Positions 34,423-42,509 of a stretch of DNA of 64,000 bases are shown here, piece after piece. The translations under genes were made by a program, and so were the position numbers. This DNA is from Lachnospiraceae bacterium. Lineage in GTDB: Bacteria; Bacillota; Clostridia; Lachnospirales; Lachnospiraceae. The DNA lies in the NCBI GenBank assembly GCA_021205385.1, contig JAJPXQ010000097.1, forward strand, positions 54,539 to 118,538, in the 5' to 3' direction. The stretch's first letter is position 1. The number at the start of each line of letters is the position of its first letter. The notes under the pieces are model-generated. The model was not told the origin of the DNA. It was given only the letters and a program-made list of their open reading frames with translations, and ran no database searches.

Positions 34423-36318
34423 TTAGATGCCTAATGCCGTTCTCTTGGCCTCGATACGCTCGATCATACCGTCGCAGAGCTTCTCCATGTCGGTCTCGAT
34501 CGTGAAGGCAGCCTCAACCCAGTCGCGCACGCCCGCGGTCAGCCAGTACAGCATCTCGCTGGAACCTGCTACATAAGGATCGATGCCGAGGAAGGTATCA
34601 ATACCGGTGGAAACAACATAGTTGCCGATGGAAACTGCCTTCTCAGACATCCACTCCGGCGCGCAGCCGACAACCGGCAGCTGACCAATGTTCCAGCCGG
34701 AATCCTTCGCCAGATCAGATACCAGAATCATCATGCGGCTGATATCCACGCAGGAGCCCATGTGCAGCACCGGCGGGATGTCCGCCAGCTCGCAGACTCT
34801 CTTAAGACCAGCGCCGCAATACTTCTTCGCGCGCTTGTCCATGAGTCCAGCCCTGGCAGCAGACTGCGCCGAGCAGCCGGAAGCCACGACGATGATATCG
34901 TTCGCGATCAGCTTCTTCATCAGCTCGATGTGAGAGCGGTCCGGACGCACCTTCGGGTTGTTGCAGCCGACCATCGCAACCGCGCCGCGCAGGACGCCGG
35001 AGCGCACGCACTCGACCAGCGGCTTCAGCGTGCCGAGCTCGTCGACCTGACTGTTTGTAACTGTATCGAGCGTCTTCTTGATCGCCTCGACGGAATAGCC
35101 GACCGTCGCATGACGCTTCAGATCCGGTATGTACACCAGCTCCGGCTTGCGGTTCTGGAAGTTCTCGATTGCCATCTTCACGATCGATTTTGCCTTCTCA
35201 GCCGCAGTTCCCACATCGAAGCGGACGAACTCGGAATCCGGCATCTGCGCGATCGGAGAGGTCGTGATAAATTTCGTATGGAAGCACTTGCTTAAGGGTC
35301 CAAGTGCCGGGAAGATACACTGCACGTCGACGACAATCGCCTCGCAGGCTCCGGTCAGGACCACGTTCTCCTGCTGCAGGAAGTTTCCGGCCATCGGGAT
35401 GCCGCGGCGCATCGCGACCTCGTTCGAGGTACAGCAGACGCCGGATACGGTGATACCCTTTGCGCCAAAGGACTTTGCGTAGGCGATCAGATCCGGGTCC
35501 TCCGCGTACTCGCAGATCATCTCGGAAAGAGACGGATCATGTCCGTGAACAACGATATTGACATTTTCCGCATTCATGACGCCAAGGTTCGCCTCGGTCT
35601 CGATCGGCTTCGGCGTACCGAACAGAACGTCTGAGAACTCGGTGCCGCACATGGAGCCGCCCCAGCCATCACCAAGGCCCGCGCGCAGAGACTGACGCAC
35701 CAGCGCCTCCGGCTTGGAGGAACATCCCATATGGGTCATATGCATCGAGCAGGACACTTCGCGGTCAATCGCGCGTGGCTCGATCTCAGCCTTGTGCCAG
35801 AGCTCTCTGGTGTGCTGCGGCGCACGGCTCAGCCAACGGGATACACCAAAGGGCTTGCCGTACTCCATGAGAGCCATCTCCGCGACCTCATGCGCTACCT
35901 CATAGATATCGCGATACTCGGTCTGGATACCCCACTCTTTCGCGATGCGGATCAGCTTCTCGGGGTCTTTTACCTTGTAAGCGCCATCCTTGCTGGAAGC
36001 ATACAGGGTGTGGCAGATCTCGCGGCCGTGATCGGAGTGCGTCGCCGCGCCGCCCGCGGTAAATCTCAGATAGTTACGTCCCACGATGCCGTGCACATCA
36101 CAGCCGCAGATGCCTCTGGGCGCCTTCGGGGTGATACGGCAGGGTCCCATCGTGCAGATACGGCAGCAGATACCCTGCTCACCGAATTTGCAGTGCGGAG
36201 TCTGGTTCTTTACACGCAGCTCCCAGGAATCTGCGCCAACCTTATCACGGGTGGCCTGCAGCTTCTGCACTGCCTCTGCCATCTCGTGCACATATGTCAG
36301 TCTGAATTCTTCACTCAT
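34423..36318 (-). CDS. cooS: Carbon monoxide dehydrogenase catalytic subunit (CODH of CODH/ACS)
   Basis: A 631-residue Ni-Fe-S enzyme reducing CO2 to CO for acetyl-CoA synthesis (also called acsA). Cysteine clusters of the B- and D-clusters are near the N terminus (CRICTMGPCRI; ICGCDVHG). C-cluster ligands are spread through the Cys-rich central and C-terminal parts (e.g. GVCCTSNE, SGCSAQSAARAG, HMGSCVD). Length matches the bacterial CODH/ACS beta subunit. It is followed by cooC and acsB2 and preceded by the second CooC-type gene, forming a nickel-enzyme operon. Confidence 0.97.
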   Translation of the reverse strand: MSEEFRLTYVHEMAEAVQKLQATRDKVGADSWELRVKNQTPHCKFGEQGICCRICTMGPCRITPKAPRGICGCDVHGIVGRNYLRFTAGGAATHSDHGREICHTLYASSKDGAYKVKDPEKLIRIAKEWGIQTEYRDIYEVAHEVAEMALMEYGKPFGVSRWLSRAPQHTRELWHKAEIEPRAIDREVSCSMHMTHMGCSSKPEALVRQSLRAGLGDGWGGSMCGTEFSDVLFGTPKPIETEANLGVMNAENVNIVVHGHDPSLSEMICEYAEDPDLIAYAKSFGAKGITVSGVCCTSNEVAMRRGIPMAGNFLQQENVVLTGACEAIVVDVQCIFPALGPLSKCFHTKFITTSPIAQMPDSEFVRFDVGTAAEKAKSIVKMAIENFQNRKPELVYIPDLKRHATVGYSVEAIKKTLDTVTNSQVDELGTLKPLVECVRSGVLRGAVAMVGCNNPKVRPDRSHIELMKKLIANDIIVVASGCSAQSAARAGLMDKRAKKYCGAGLKRVCELADIPPVLHMGSCVDISRMMILVSDLAKDSGWNIGQLPVVGCAPEWMSEKAVSIGNYVVSTGIDTFLGIDPYVAGSSEMLYWLTAGVRDWVEAAFTIETDMEKLCDGMIERIEAKRTALGI

Positions 36319-36350
36319 GCTTTTTCTCCTAATAACAGTTTTGTCTTTGT

Positions 36351-37121
36351 TTACAGTTGCAATTGATCTACGATCTTCCGAAGTGCTGTCTTTACAGGAT
36401 TCTCGGCGGGAAGCTCTGTGGTGGGCGTTCCCTCGCTGTCGTATGCAAATACCTCGTCATCCTGCGGCACAACTCCCAGAAGCGTCAGGCCCTGCTTTTC
36501 AATCTCTTCCTGAATCCCATCTGCGAGAACGCCTTTCGGCGCCCGGTTCACGATCAGGCCCACCTTCTGCGGCTTCAGCCCGCACTCCGGAATGAGACGC
36601 GCAATACGCCCGACCGCCTGGATTCCACGGCGGGAGCTGTCGCTCACCAGAATCACGATATTTACATTCGGGAGAATTCCACGGCTGATGTGCTCCATCC
36701 CCGCTTCATTATCCACGATCACATAATTATAATTCTGTGCGCGTCTGGCGACCTGTGTCGACAACAGGCCATTCACAAAGCAGTAGCAGCCTTTCCCCTG
36801 CGTGTGTCCCATGACCAGCAGGTCGTAGTCGTCCTCCTCCACAAGGGCGGAGTCAAAACGGAACTCTGTATAGTCCTGCTTGGACATCCCCTTCGGGATC
36901 GGGCTTTCCTTGGCCGTCTCTGAATTTTCCAGTTCATCGCGGATATCTCCGAGCGTCATCTCGACCTCAACGCCGAGCACTTCGTTGAGATTTGAGTTTG
37001 CATCCGCGTCGACCGCGAGAATCGGACCCTTTTTCTGCTCCGCGAGATACTGGATCAGCATGCCGGTCAGTGTTGTCTTTCCGACGCCTCCTTTGCCGGC
37101 CACTGCAATTGTCTGCGGCAT
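36351..37121 (-). CDS. Second CooC/AcsF-type nickel-insertion ATPase
   Basis: A 256-residue MinD-like ATPase with GKGGVGKTT (about 9-17) and a CxC motif in GKGCYCFVNG (about 112-114). It is clearly a paralogue of the other CooC gene but diverged. Acetogen clusters often carry two such proteins, one for CODH (CooC) and one for acetyl-CoA synthase (AcsF); which is which cannot be decided here. It starts behind AGGAGG and lies between cooT and cooS. Confidence 0.9.
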   Translation of the reverse strand: MPQTIAVAGKGGVGKTTLTGMLIQYLAEQKKGPILAVDADANSNLNEVLGVEVEMTLGDIRDELENSETAKESPIPKGMSKQDYTEFRFDSALVEEDDYDLLVMGHTQGKGCYCFVNGLLSTQVARRAQNYNYVIVDNEAGMEHISRGILPNVNIVILVSDSSRRGIQAVGRIARLIPECGLKPQKVGLIVNRAPKGVLADGIQEEIEKQGLTLLGVVPQDDEVFAYDSEGTPTTELPAENPVKTALRKIVDQLQL

Positions 37122-37220
37122 ATTGTCACCTCCTGTCTGTTAAGTTTGTTGAATCCCTTCTGCCTTCTCCTTTTGTTTCTCCGTGAATCACCCCTGCTTT
37201 CTCTTACGCGACCTTTCCGG

Positions 37221-37415
37221 TCAGTCCTCCGAGCAGTTGATCTTTACAACCGAATTCGCCAGGTCGACCATAGTGATCGCACCTTCCACGACAATCTCGG
37301 CTCCCATGATGTCGCGGATACGAATGGCGGTACCCTCCACATCAATCCTGCTCGCATTTCGAATCAGGATACTTTCTTCTTCCTGTTTCCTTCCATATAC
37401 TGTTGCAAGACACAT
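37221..37415 (-). CDS. cooT: CooT-family nickel-binding protein
   Basis: A 64-residue protein beginning MCLATVYGRKQ; the Cys immediately after the initiator Met is the nickel ligand characteristic of CooT dimers. The rest is a small beta-barrel-like sequence (SRIDVEGTAIRIRDIMGAEI...). It has a good AGGAGG site and lies between the His-rich protein and the CooC2 gene, consistent with delivery of nickel to CODH. Confidence 0.9.
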   Translation of the reverse strand: MCLATVYGRKQEEESILIRNASRIDVEGTAIRIRDIMGAEIVVEGAITMVDLANSVVKINCSED

Positions 37416-37428
37416 AAAAATCAGCCTC

Positions 37429-37752
37429 CTATTGTATCAGAGACAGCGCGATCGAGAGCCGCATGTTGCCCTTTTCAAAATCCTCCACGCCCTTCTCGAC
37501 CTGCGCAGCCGCCTCTTCCTTACCAGCCTCTCTTAAATGCTGGGCGATCGTGGACAGCTCCTGCGCATGATGCCGGTTGTGATCCAGCATGTAAGCCAGG
37601 ACAGCGGTATCCTCATCCTTTGGCTGCTCCCCGTGGGTATGCTCATGGCAATGATCATGATTGTGCTCATGGCAATGCTCATGTTCATGGTCATGATCAT
37701 GTCCGCCGCACCCGCATTCACAATGGCTGTGGTCTTCGTTCGTCATGTGCAT
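37429..37752 (-). CDS. Histidine-rich metal-binding protein (nickel storage/chaperone-like)
   Basis: A 107-residue protein from the ATG at 37752, which has AGGAGG nine bases upstream; a longer frame exists but reads through the ribosome binding site. Residues about 8-44 hold around 15 histidines interleaved with Asp/Glu plus the Cys pair CECGCGG. The C-terminal half is a helical Ala/Glu-rich domain (AYMLDHNRHHAQELSTIAQHL). This resembles functionally, not by clear homology, CooJ or the His-rich tails of HypB and SlyD. First gene of the cooT-cooC2-cooS unit, behind a promoter with a G-tract operator. Confidence 0.85.
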   Translation of the reverse strand: MHMTNEDHSHCECGCGGHDHDHEHEHCHEHNHDHCHEHTHGEQPKDEDTAVLAYMLDHNRHHAQELSTIAQHLREAGKEEAAAQVEKGVEDFEKGNMRLSIALSLIQ

Positions 37753-37840
37753 TGGCAAAACCCTCCTTTCCATCGTCAAATTCACACCCGGAATCACAAC
37801 CGGATCCAACATGTGTTAATTTTTTGACATTGTTTTATCC

Positions 37841-37869
37841 ATTATACCCCCATAGGGGGATTTTGGCAA
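37841..37869 (-). promoter_or_regulatory. Promoter with CsoR/RcnR-like G-tract palindrome (His-rich/cooT/cooS operon)
   Basis: On the minus strand TTGCCA (37864-37869) and a perfect TATAAT (37841-37846) have an exactly 17-base spacer. The spacer holds the palindrome CCCCC-TAT-GGGGG (37847-37859) abutting the -10. Such G/C-tract dyads are the operator type of CsoR/RcnR/InrS repressors. The same architecture occurs before rnfC2 at 41430-41458. No CsoR-family gene is present in the window. Confidence 0.75.
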
Positions 37870-37880
37870 GAGAAAAAAAA

Positions 37881-38759
37881 CTAAATTCCCGCCTGCTCAA
37901 GCAGCGCCGGCACTTTCGACTCCCAGCCAAGTGCCATGATGTGCACGCCCTGGCAGTAAGGCCGGCACTCGCGGATGATGCGCGCCGCAATCTCCACGCC
38001 GGTGATACCCGCCTTCGTCTTTTCTTTATCGGCCTTCAGCTCGTCGATCATCTCCTGCGGAACATGAATACCGGCGACGTTGTCGTTCATATACTTCGCC
38101 ATGCCGGCAGACTTCGGTATCACGATGCCGAGCTGCACCGGCTTGCCGAACTGGCTCGCTTTTTCCATAAATTTAATAAATTTCTCCGGCTCGTAGACCG
38201 CCTGCGTCTGGAAATAATCCGCGCCTGCGCGCACCTTCCGCTCCATCTTGGAAAGCTGTGCGTCGACCGAATCGCTGCACGGCGATACGACCGCACCCTT
38301 CGCGAATTTCGGCGGCTCGCCGACCAGCTCATTTCCACCCAGGTCCACGCCCTGCTCGAGCAGACACGCCGTATGCAGCAGCGAGACGGAGTCAAGGTCA
38401 AAGACCGGCTTCGCCTGCGGATGATCGCCAAGCTTCGTGTGATCGCCGGTCAGAAGCAGCACATTCTCGATCCCCAGCATCGCGGCGCTTAAGAGATCGG
38501 ACTGCAGCGCAATCCGGTTCCGGTCACGGCAGGTCAGCTGATAGATCGGCGTAAGCCCCTCATCCAGCAGCGCCTTGCAAGTGGCAAGCGAGCCGAGACG
38601 CATGACCGAGGACTGGTTGTCCGTCACGTTGACCGCCGTGATACCGCTGAGATAGGTCTTTGCCTCCTCGAGAAGATGCTCAATGTGAATGCCCTTGGGC
38701 GGGCCGACCTCCGCAGAAACTACAAATTCACCCCGTGCAAATAATTCTGTTATCTTCAT
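37881..38759 (-). CDS. metF: Methylenetetrahydrofolate reductase MetF, copy 1
   Basis: A 292-residue TIM-barrel protein of the methylene-THF reductase family (VVSAEVGPPKGIHIEHLL at the N terminus; LLLTGDHTKLGDH in the middle). Third gene of rnfC2-metV1-metF1, the acetogen reductase complex in which MetV is an iron-sulfur partner and RnfC2 a flavin/NADH-linked subunit. It reduces methylene-THF to methyl-THF. Only seven bases separate it from metV1. A second metF lies at 43.8 kb. Confidence 0.92.
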   Translation of the reverse strand: MKITELFARGEFVVSAEVGPPKGIHIEHLLEEAKTYLSGITAVNVTDNQSSVMRLGSLATCKALLDEGLTPIYQLTCRDRNRIALQSDLLSAAMLGIENVLLLTGDHTKLGDHPQAKPVFDLDSVSLLHTACLLEQGVDLGGNELVGEPPKFAKGAVVSPCSDSVDAQLSKMERKVRAGADYFQTQAVYEPEKFIKFMEKASQFGKPVQLGIVIPKSAGMAKYMNDNVAGIHVPQEMIDELKADKEKTKAGITGVEIAARIIRECRPYCQGVHIMALGWESKVPALLEQAGI

Positions 38760-38765
38760 CTTCTA

Positions 38766-39389
38766 TCACTCCTGTACTTCATCGTCGGTCGCATAGTTTC
38801 GGATCTGAGTCGGACCGTTCAGCGCGTCCAGACGCCCGATCTTCTCGAGGCGCCGGTAAATGCGCTCCCAGCCGCACTCCATGTCGCTGTCCACCTCGCA
38901 TTTTCCGTGCTTCGCGCCCCCGCACTGGCCGTTGACCAGGCTCTTGGAGCAGGCGGTGATCGGGCAGATACCGCCGGTCAGATTGAGATAGCACTCGCCG
39001 CACTGACCACAGTCGTATTCGAGCGGCGTGACGCCCTGCGCGCCTGGAAGTCTCACCGTATCGCAGCCCGCCAGGACCGTCTTTTCCTCCAGATAAGCCG
39101 CGACTGTCTGCACGCCAACTCCGCAGGAAAAGACCAGCACCACATCTGCCGCCGCGATCCTGTCCTTATATTTTGCGAGGCGCAGCTCCATATTCTCAGG
39201 ATTGCAGATGTAGTCGGTCGTGACGACGCCCGCTACCTGCCCCGCCAGCGCGAGATCCGACTGCAGTCCGGCGGCCTCCTCCAGCGGGAAATAAACCTCC
39301 CTGCATCCGTGACAATTAATGATGAAAACCTTTTTTCCGGCCGCAAGGGAACGAATTTTATCTTTATCCTTTAACTGCGTTATCAGCAT
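38766..39389 (-). CDS. metV: MetV-type zinc/iron-sulfur partner of MetF, copy 1
   Basis: A 207-residue protein with the MetV C-terminal cysteine array (CGQCGECYLNLTGGICP, then CSKSLVNGQCGGAKHGKCEV). Cysteines in the N-terminal half are fewer (INCHGCRE). It overlaps closely with rnfC2 upstream and metF1 downstream. MetV binds MetF and provides the electron entry site in type-III methylene-THF reductases. The same domain is also fused to the front of the upstream RnfC2, so this operon encodes two MetV domains. Confidence 0.88.
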   Translation of the reverse strand: MLITQLKDKDKIRSLAAGKKVFIINCHGCREVYFPLEEAAGLQSDLALAGQVAGVVTTDYICNPENMELRLAKYKDRIAAADVVLVFSCGVGVQTVAAYLEEKTVLAGCDTVRLPGAQGVTPLEYDCGQCGECYLNLTGGICPITACSKSLVNGQCGGAKHGKCEVDSDMECGWERIYRRLEKIGRLDALNGPTQIRNYATDDEVQE

Positions 39390-39390
39390 A

Positions 39391-41352
39391 TCACTTCATC
39401 CCCCTTACCGCGGCTTTTCCGGCCTTGATCTTCGTCACGAGCGGAATCTTTGAGGAACAGATATATTCGCAGCAGCGGCACTCGATGCAGTCCATGACGT
39501 TCTTCTCTTTCATGCCCTGCCAGTTCTCTTCATCCGCATATTTCGCGAAATACAGCGGGGAGAGCTCCATCGGGCAGACGTCCACGCAGCGCCCGCACTT
39601 GATGCAGGACTGCTCCGCCGTATGATCGGTGTCCACCGCGATGATGCCGTTCGAGCCCTTCATAATCGGGACATGCAGGTCGGAAAGCGGGAATCCCATC
39701 ATCGGTCCGCCGGCCTTATAGGTAACGTCGTCGCCTTTCACGCCACCACAGTAATCGATCAGTGCCTGTGTGTCCGTACCAATCTTCACAATATAATTAC
39801 CGGGATGCTTCAGGCGCTCGCCTGTCACCGTCACGACTCGTTCGATGAGCGGCATGCCCCTTTGAATCGCATCGGAAATCGCCTTCGTCGTGCTGATATT
39901 GCTCACAACACAGCCGACATCCGCCGGCAGCCCGCCGCTCGGCACCTGCCGTTTCATCACGCGCTTGATCAACATCTTCTCCGCGCCCTGCGGGTACTTC
40001 GTCTTCGCCGTCACGACGTCCAGATTCTCATAGGGAGCAGTCTTCGCCTTCATCAGCTCGATCGCGTCGGGCTTATTGTCCTCGATGACGATCAGTCCGC
40101 GCTCCGCGCCGACCGTCTTTACGATCGCCCGCAGGCCGAAGACCACATCGTCCGCGAACTCGAGCATTACCCTGTGATCCGCGGTCAGCAGCGGCTCGCA
40201 CTCGCAGCCGTTCAGAAGGATCGTGTCCACCGGCTTTGCGGGTTTCAGCTTGACCGAGGTCGGGAAGCCCGCGCCTCCCATGCCGACGATACCGGCCTCC
40301 TTCACGATCTCTATGATCTCCTCCGGCGTCAGCTCCTCCAGGGAAGCGTGAGGCTTCACGGACTCGTCGAGCGTATCCTTCCCGTCGGAGCGGATCACGA
40401 CGGCAGGACATTCGCCCCTCGTCGCGTGCGCGCGCGTCTCGATCGCGATGACCGTACCGCTGACGCTTGTATGCACCGGACTGCTGATAAATCCAGCCGT
40501 CTCACCGATCTTCTGTCCGACCTTCACCGTGTCGCCCACGGCCACCACCGGATTCGCCGGCGCGCCCGCGTGCATCGAAAGCGGAATCGCCACAATCTCC
40601 GGCTCCGGGAAGCGTTCCAGCGCAAGATGCTCGGTAAGACCTTTTCGTTCCAGCGGATGAACGCCGCCATAGTAGCCCTCGAGCCGGTTCCCGCGAATCG
40701 ACTTCACATACTCGTTCACAAACTTAACATCAGCCTTCGAGTAATCCCGCAGCTGCACCGGCTGCGCGAGAAACTCCCCAAGTCTGCCCTGCTTCTCGAG
40801 CCTTCGGTAAATCTTCTCCCAGGCACAGTCCTTATCTTTATCGACCTCGCACTTTCCGTTCTTCGCGCCGCCGCACTGCCCGTTCACCAGGCTTTTGGAA
40901 CAGTCGACGATCGGGCAAATTCCTCCTGTGATATTCAGGTAACACTGCGCGCAGGCGTCGCAGCGCCTCTTCGTCAGCGCCATGCCATGATGCCCTGTAT
41001 AATTCAGCGAATCCGCCGCCGCGTAAACCGGCAGTTCCAGCAATCCGGCGAGCGTCTGCACGCCCAGGCCACAGGACACCACAAAGACATGCTCCGTCCC
41101 CTCCGGGATCAGATCCTGAAGCTTCCGCTCTGTCTGCGTCTGATTGCACAAAAAATCGACCCTCGCGCTCCCCGTGATTGTCTTTTCAAATTCCATGGCA
41201 ATTTTTTCAAATTCTGAACAATCCGGTTCGTCAACGGCCGTAAACTCTTTGAAGCACTTGTTGCAGGCAATCACGAACAAATGATCTCTGCCTGACAATA
41301 ATGACGCCAGTTCTTCATGACTTTTCAGTCTGTATCTGGTGTAATCTTCCAA
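39391..41352 (-). CDS. MetV domain fused to RnfC2-type NADH/flavin iron-sulfur subunit
   Basis: A 653-residue fusion. Residues about 1-210 are a MetV-like domain (CDACAQCYLNITGGICP, NGQCGGAKNGKCEV). Residues about 220-653 are RnfC-like: the barrel-sandwich motif GVHPLERKGLT, the nucleotide/FMN-binding GMGGAGFPTSVKL, and two [4Fe-4S] motifs at the C terminus (CIKCGRCVDVCP and CIECRCCEYIC). It starts at a TTG behind AGGAGG. Upstream lies a promoter with a CsoR-like operator. RnfC2 would couple NADH or another donor to MetVF. The fused MetV domain is unusual, and its duplication next to a free MetV suggests a heteromeric assembly. Confidence 0.88.
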   Translation of the reverse strand: MEDYTRYRLKSHEELASLLSGRDHLFVIACNKCFKEFTAVDEPDCSEFEKIAMEFEKTITGSARVDFLCNQTQTERKLQDLIPEGTEHVFVVSCGLGVQTLAGLLELPVYAAADSLNYTGHHGMALTKRRCDACAQCYLNITGGICPIVDCSKSLVNGQCGGAKNGKCEVDKDKDCAWEKIYRRLEKQGRLGEFLAQPVQLRDYSKADVKFVNEYVKSIRGNRLEGYYGGVHPLERKGLTEHLALERFPEPEIVAIPLSMHAGAPANPVVAVGDTVKVGQKIGETAGFISSPVHTSVSGTVIAIETRAHATRGECPAVVIRSDGKDTLDESVKPHASLEELTPEEIIEIVKEAGIVGMGGAGFPTSVKLKPAKPVDTILLNGCECEPLLTADHRVMLEFADDVVFGLRAIVKTVGAERGLIVIEDNKPDAIELMKAKTAPYENLDVVTAKTKYPQGAEKMLIKRVMKRQVPSGGLPADVGCVVSNISTTKAISDAIQRGMPLIERVVTVTGERLKHPGNYIVKIGTDTQALIDYCGGVKGDDVTYKAGGPMMGFPLSDLHVPIMKGSNGIIAVDTDHTAEQSCIKCGRCVDVCPMELSPLYFAKYADEENWQGMKEKNVMDCIECRCCEYICSSKIPLVTKIKAGKAAVRGMK

Positions 41353-41429
41353 GCGCGCACCTCCTCATATTATATATCGTTATTTTTTTAACGATCAGAA
41401 ATGCAGAATCCCACTCCTGAGATTTTCTT

Positions 41430-41458
41430 ATTATATCCCCCTGTGGGGCTTTTTTCAA
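41430..41458 (-). promoter_or_regulatory. Promoter with CsoR/RcnR-like G-tract palindrome (rnfC2-metV1-metF1 operon)
   Basis: On the minus strand TTGAAA (41453-41458) and TATAAT (41430-41435) have a 17-base spacer containing CCCC-ACA-GGGGG (41437-41448). The layout matches the promoter at 37841-37869, so both units probably share one repressor. It lies in the short gap after the phosphatase gene, whose stop is seven bases upstream of the -35. Confidence 0.75.
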
Positions 41459-41464
41459 GCGGTT

Positions 41465-42073
41465 TTAACATAATTTATTCTCAAATTCAATCCGGAATGT
41501 ACCGCCCTCCGCATGGATCTTTGTCACGCCGCAGTTCTGATGCACTCTGCCGCTCCAGAAATCTTTCAGCGGCAGATCCTGCAGGCCGGAAAGGATCCCG
41601 CGAATTGCCGCGCCATGCGTCGTCATAAGGAAGGTCATTCCCTCATTCTTCGGATCTTCCATGACGCTGCGCACGAAATGCAGCGTCCGCTCCCGCAGGT
41701 GCTGGATCGACTCGCCGCCCGGCGCGGTACGGTAGTGCTCCGGATCTTCAAAAAAGCGGGGGAAATCCGGTTCGGGAATGTTGTAGCCTTCCTTCTGGCA
41801 GATCAGACCCTCATACTCGCCAAAACTGATCTCCTTAAGGCCATCTGTCTCAATGATTTCAATCTGCCGGTCTCCCCGCACAATTTCAGCTGTCTGCCTT
41901 GCGCGGGTGAGCGGACTTGTATAGATACGGTCAAAGGGAACTTCCCGCAATCCCTCCGCCGCCCGCTTCGCTTCCGCGATGCCATTCTCATTCAGCGGAA
42001 TATCCGCAATTCCCTGCAGTCTGCGGATCCGGTTCCATTCCGTTTCCCCATGACGCATCAGATAGATATCCAT
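41465..42073 (-). CDS. Histidine phosphatase family protein (phosphoglycerate mutase/CobC-like)
   Basis: A 202-residue protein with the catalytic LMRHGETEWN motif (His about 8) right at the N terminus and the second His in TTHGAAIRG (about 157). The family includes cofactor-dependent phosphoglycerate mutases and alpha-ribazole phosphatase (CobC). A corrinoid role would fit an acetogen but no cob genes are adjacent, so the substrate is open. The ATG at 42073 follows GGAGGAG. It lies downstream of the Fur-type gene in the same direction. Confidence 0.88.
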   Translation of the reverse strand: MDIYLMRHGETEWNRIRRLQGIADIPLNENGIAEAKRAAEGLREVPFDRIYTSPLTRARQTAEIVRGDRQIEIIETDGLKEISFGEYEGLICQKEGYNIPEPDFPRFFEDPEHYRTAPGGESIQHLRERTLHFVRSVMEDPKNEGMTFLMTTHGAAIRGILSGLQDLPLKDFWSGRVHQNCGVTKIHAEGGTFRIEFENKLC

Positions 42074-42095
42074 AATCTTCTGTTCTCCTCCCTGT

Positions 42096-42509
42096 TTATC
42101 TCTGGCCGCAATCCTTGCATACTCCGTACAGGATTGAGTTCCTGCACTGCAGAGAAAAGCCATGATCCTTCTGAATGTGCTCTGCAATCTCCTTCATAAA
42201 GTCGCAGTCCAGATGATAAATACGCCCGCATTTCACACATTTCATATGAAGATGCTCCTGGCAGTGTCCGTCCCGGTCGACGTACTGATAGAGTGCCTGC
42301 CCGTTCTGTTCGGACGTGTAGCGCAGCACCGTACCATCCTCCTCGAGCCTGTCAAGATAGCGATAGATGGTCGTGATATTGACCGGACTGTCCTGCTTTC
42401 GCAGCATCGCGTCTATCTCGGAAGCAGTCAGCGTCCTGTCCCGGCTTCCTTTCAGAATCTCCAGTATCTTCCTGCGACTGGCCGTCGCGTAAGATGTCTT
42501 TCCCGCCAT
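42096..42509 (-). CDS. Fur-family (Zur/Fur-like) transcriptional repressor
   Basis: A 137-residue protein with an N-terminal winged helix (SPVNITTIYRYLDRLEEDGTV) and a C-terminal metal-binding half with two CxxC pairs (MKCVKCG and GVCKDCG) for a structural zinc, plus His-rich segment HCQEHLHMKC. The features favour a zinc- or manganese-responsive member. Two ATGs are adjacent; the second (42509) has better spacing to GGAGG. The start overlaps the stop of the permease gene, so the pair is one operon, and a 7-1-7 palindrome sits at its promoter. Confidence 0.88.
   Translation of the reverse strand: MAGKTSYATASRRKILEILKGSRDRTLTASEIDAMLRKQDSPVNITTIYRYLDRLEEDGTVLRYTSEQNGQALYQYVDRDGHCQEHLHMKCVKCGRIYHLDCDFMKEIAEHIQKDHGFSLQCRNSILYGVCKDCGQR

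Noticed and set aside
37613-37712. CRISPR-like or tandem repeat in the CAT-rich stretch
   Set aside because: The repetition is codon-level (His/Asp/Glu codons) of the His-rich protein, with no regular repeat-spacer structure. I found no CRISPR array in the window.
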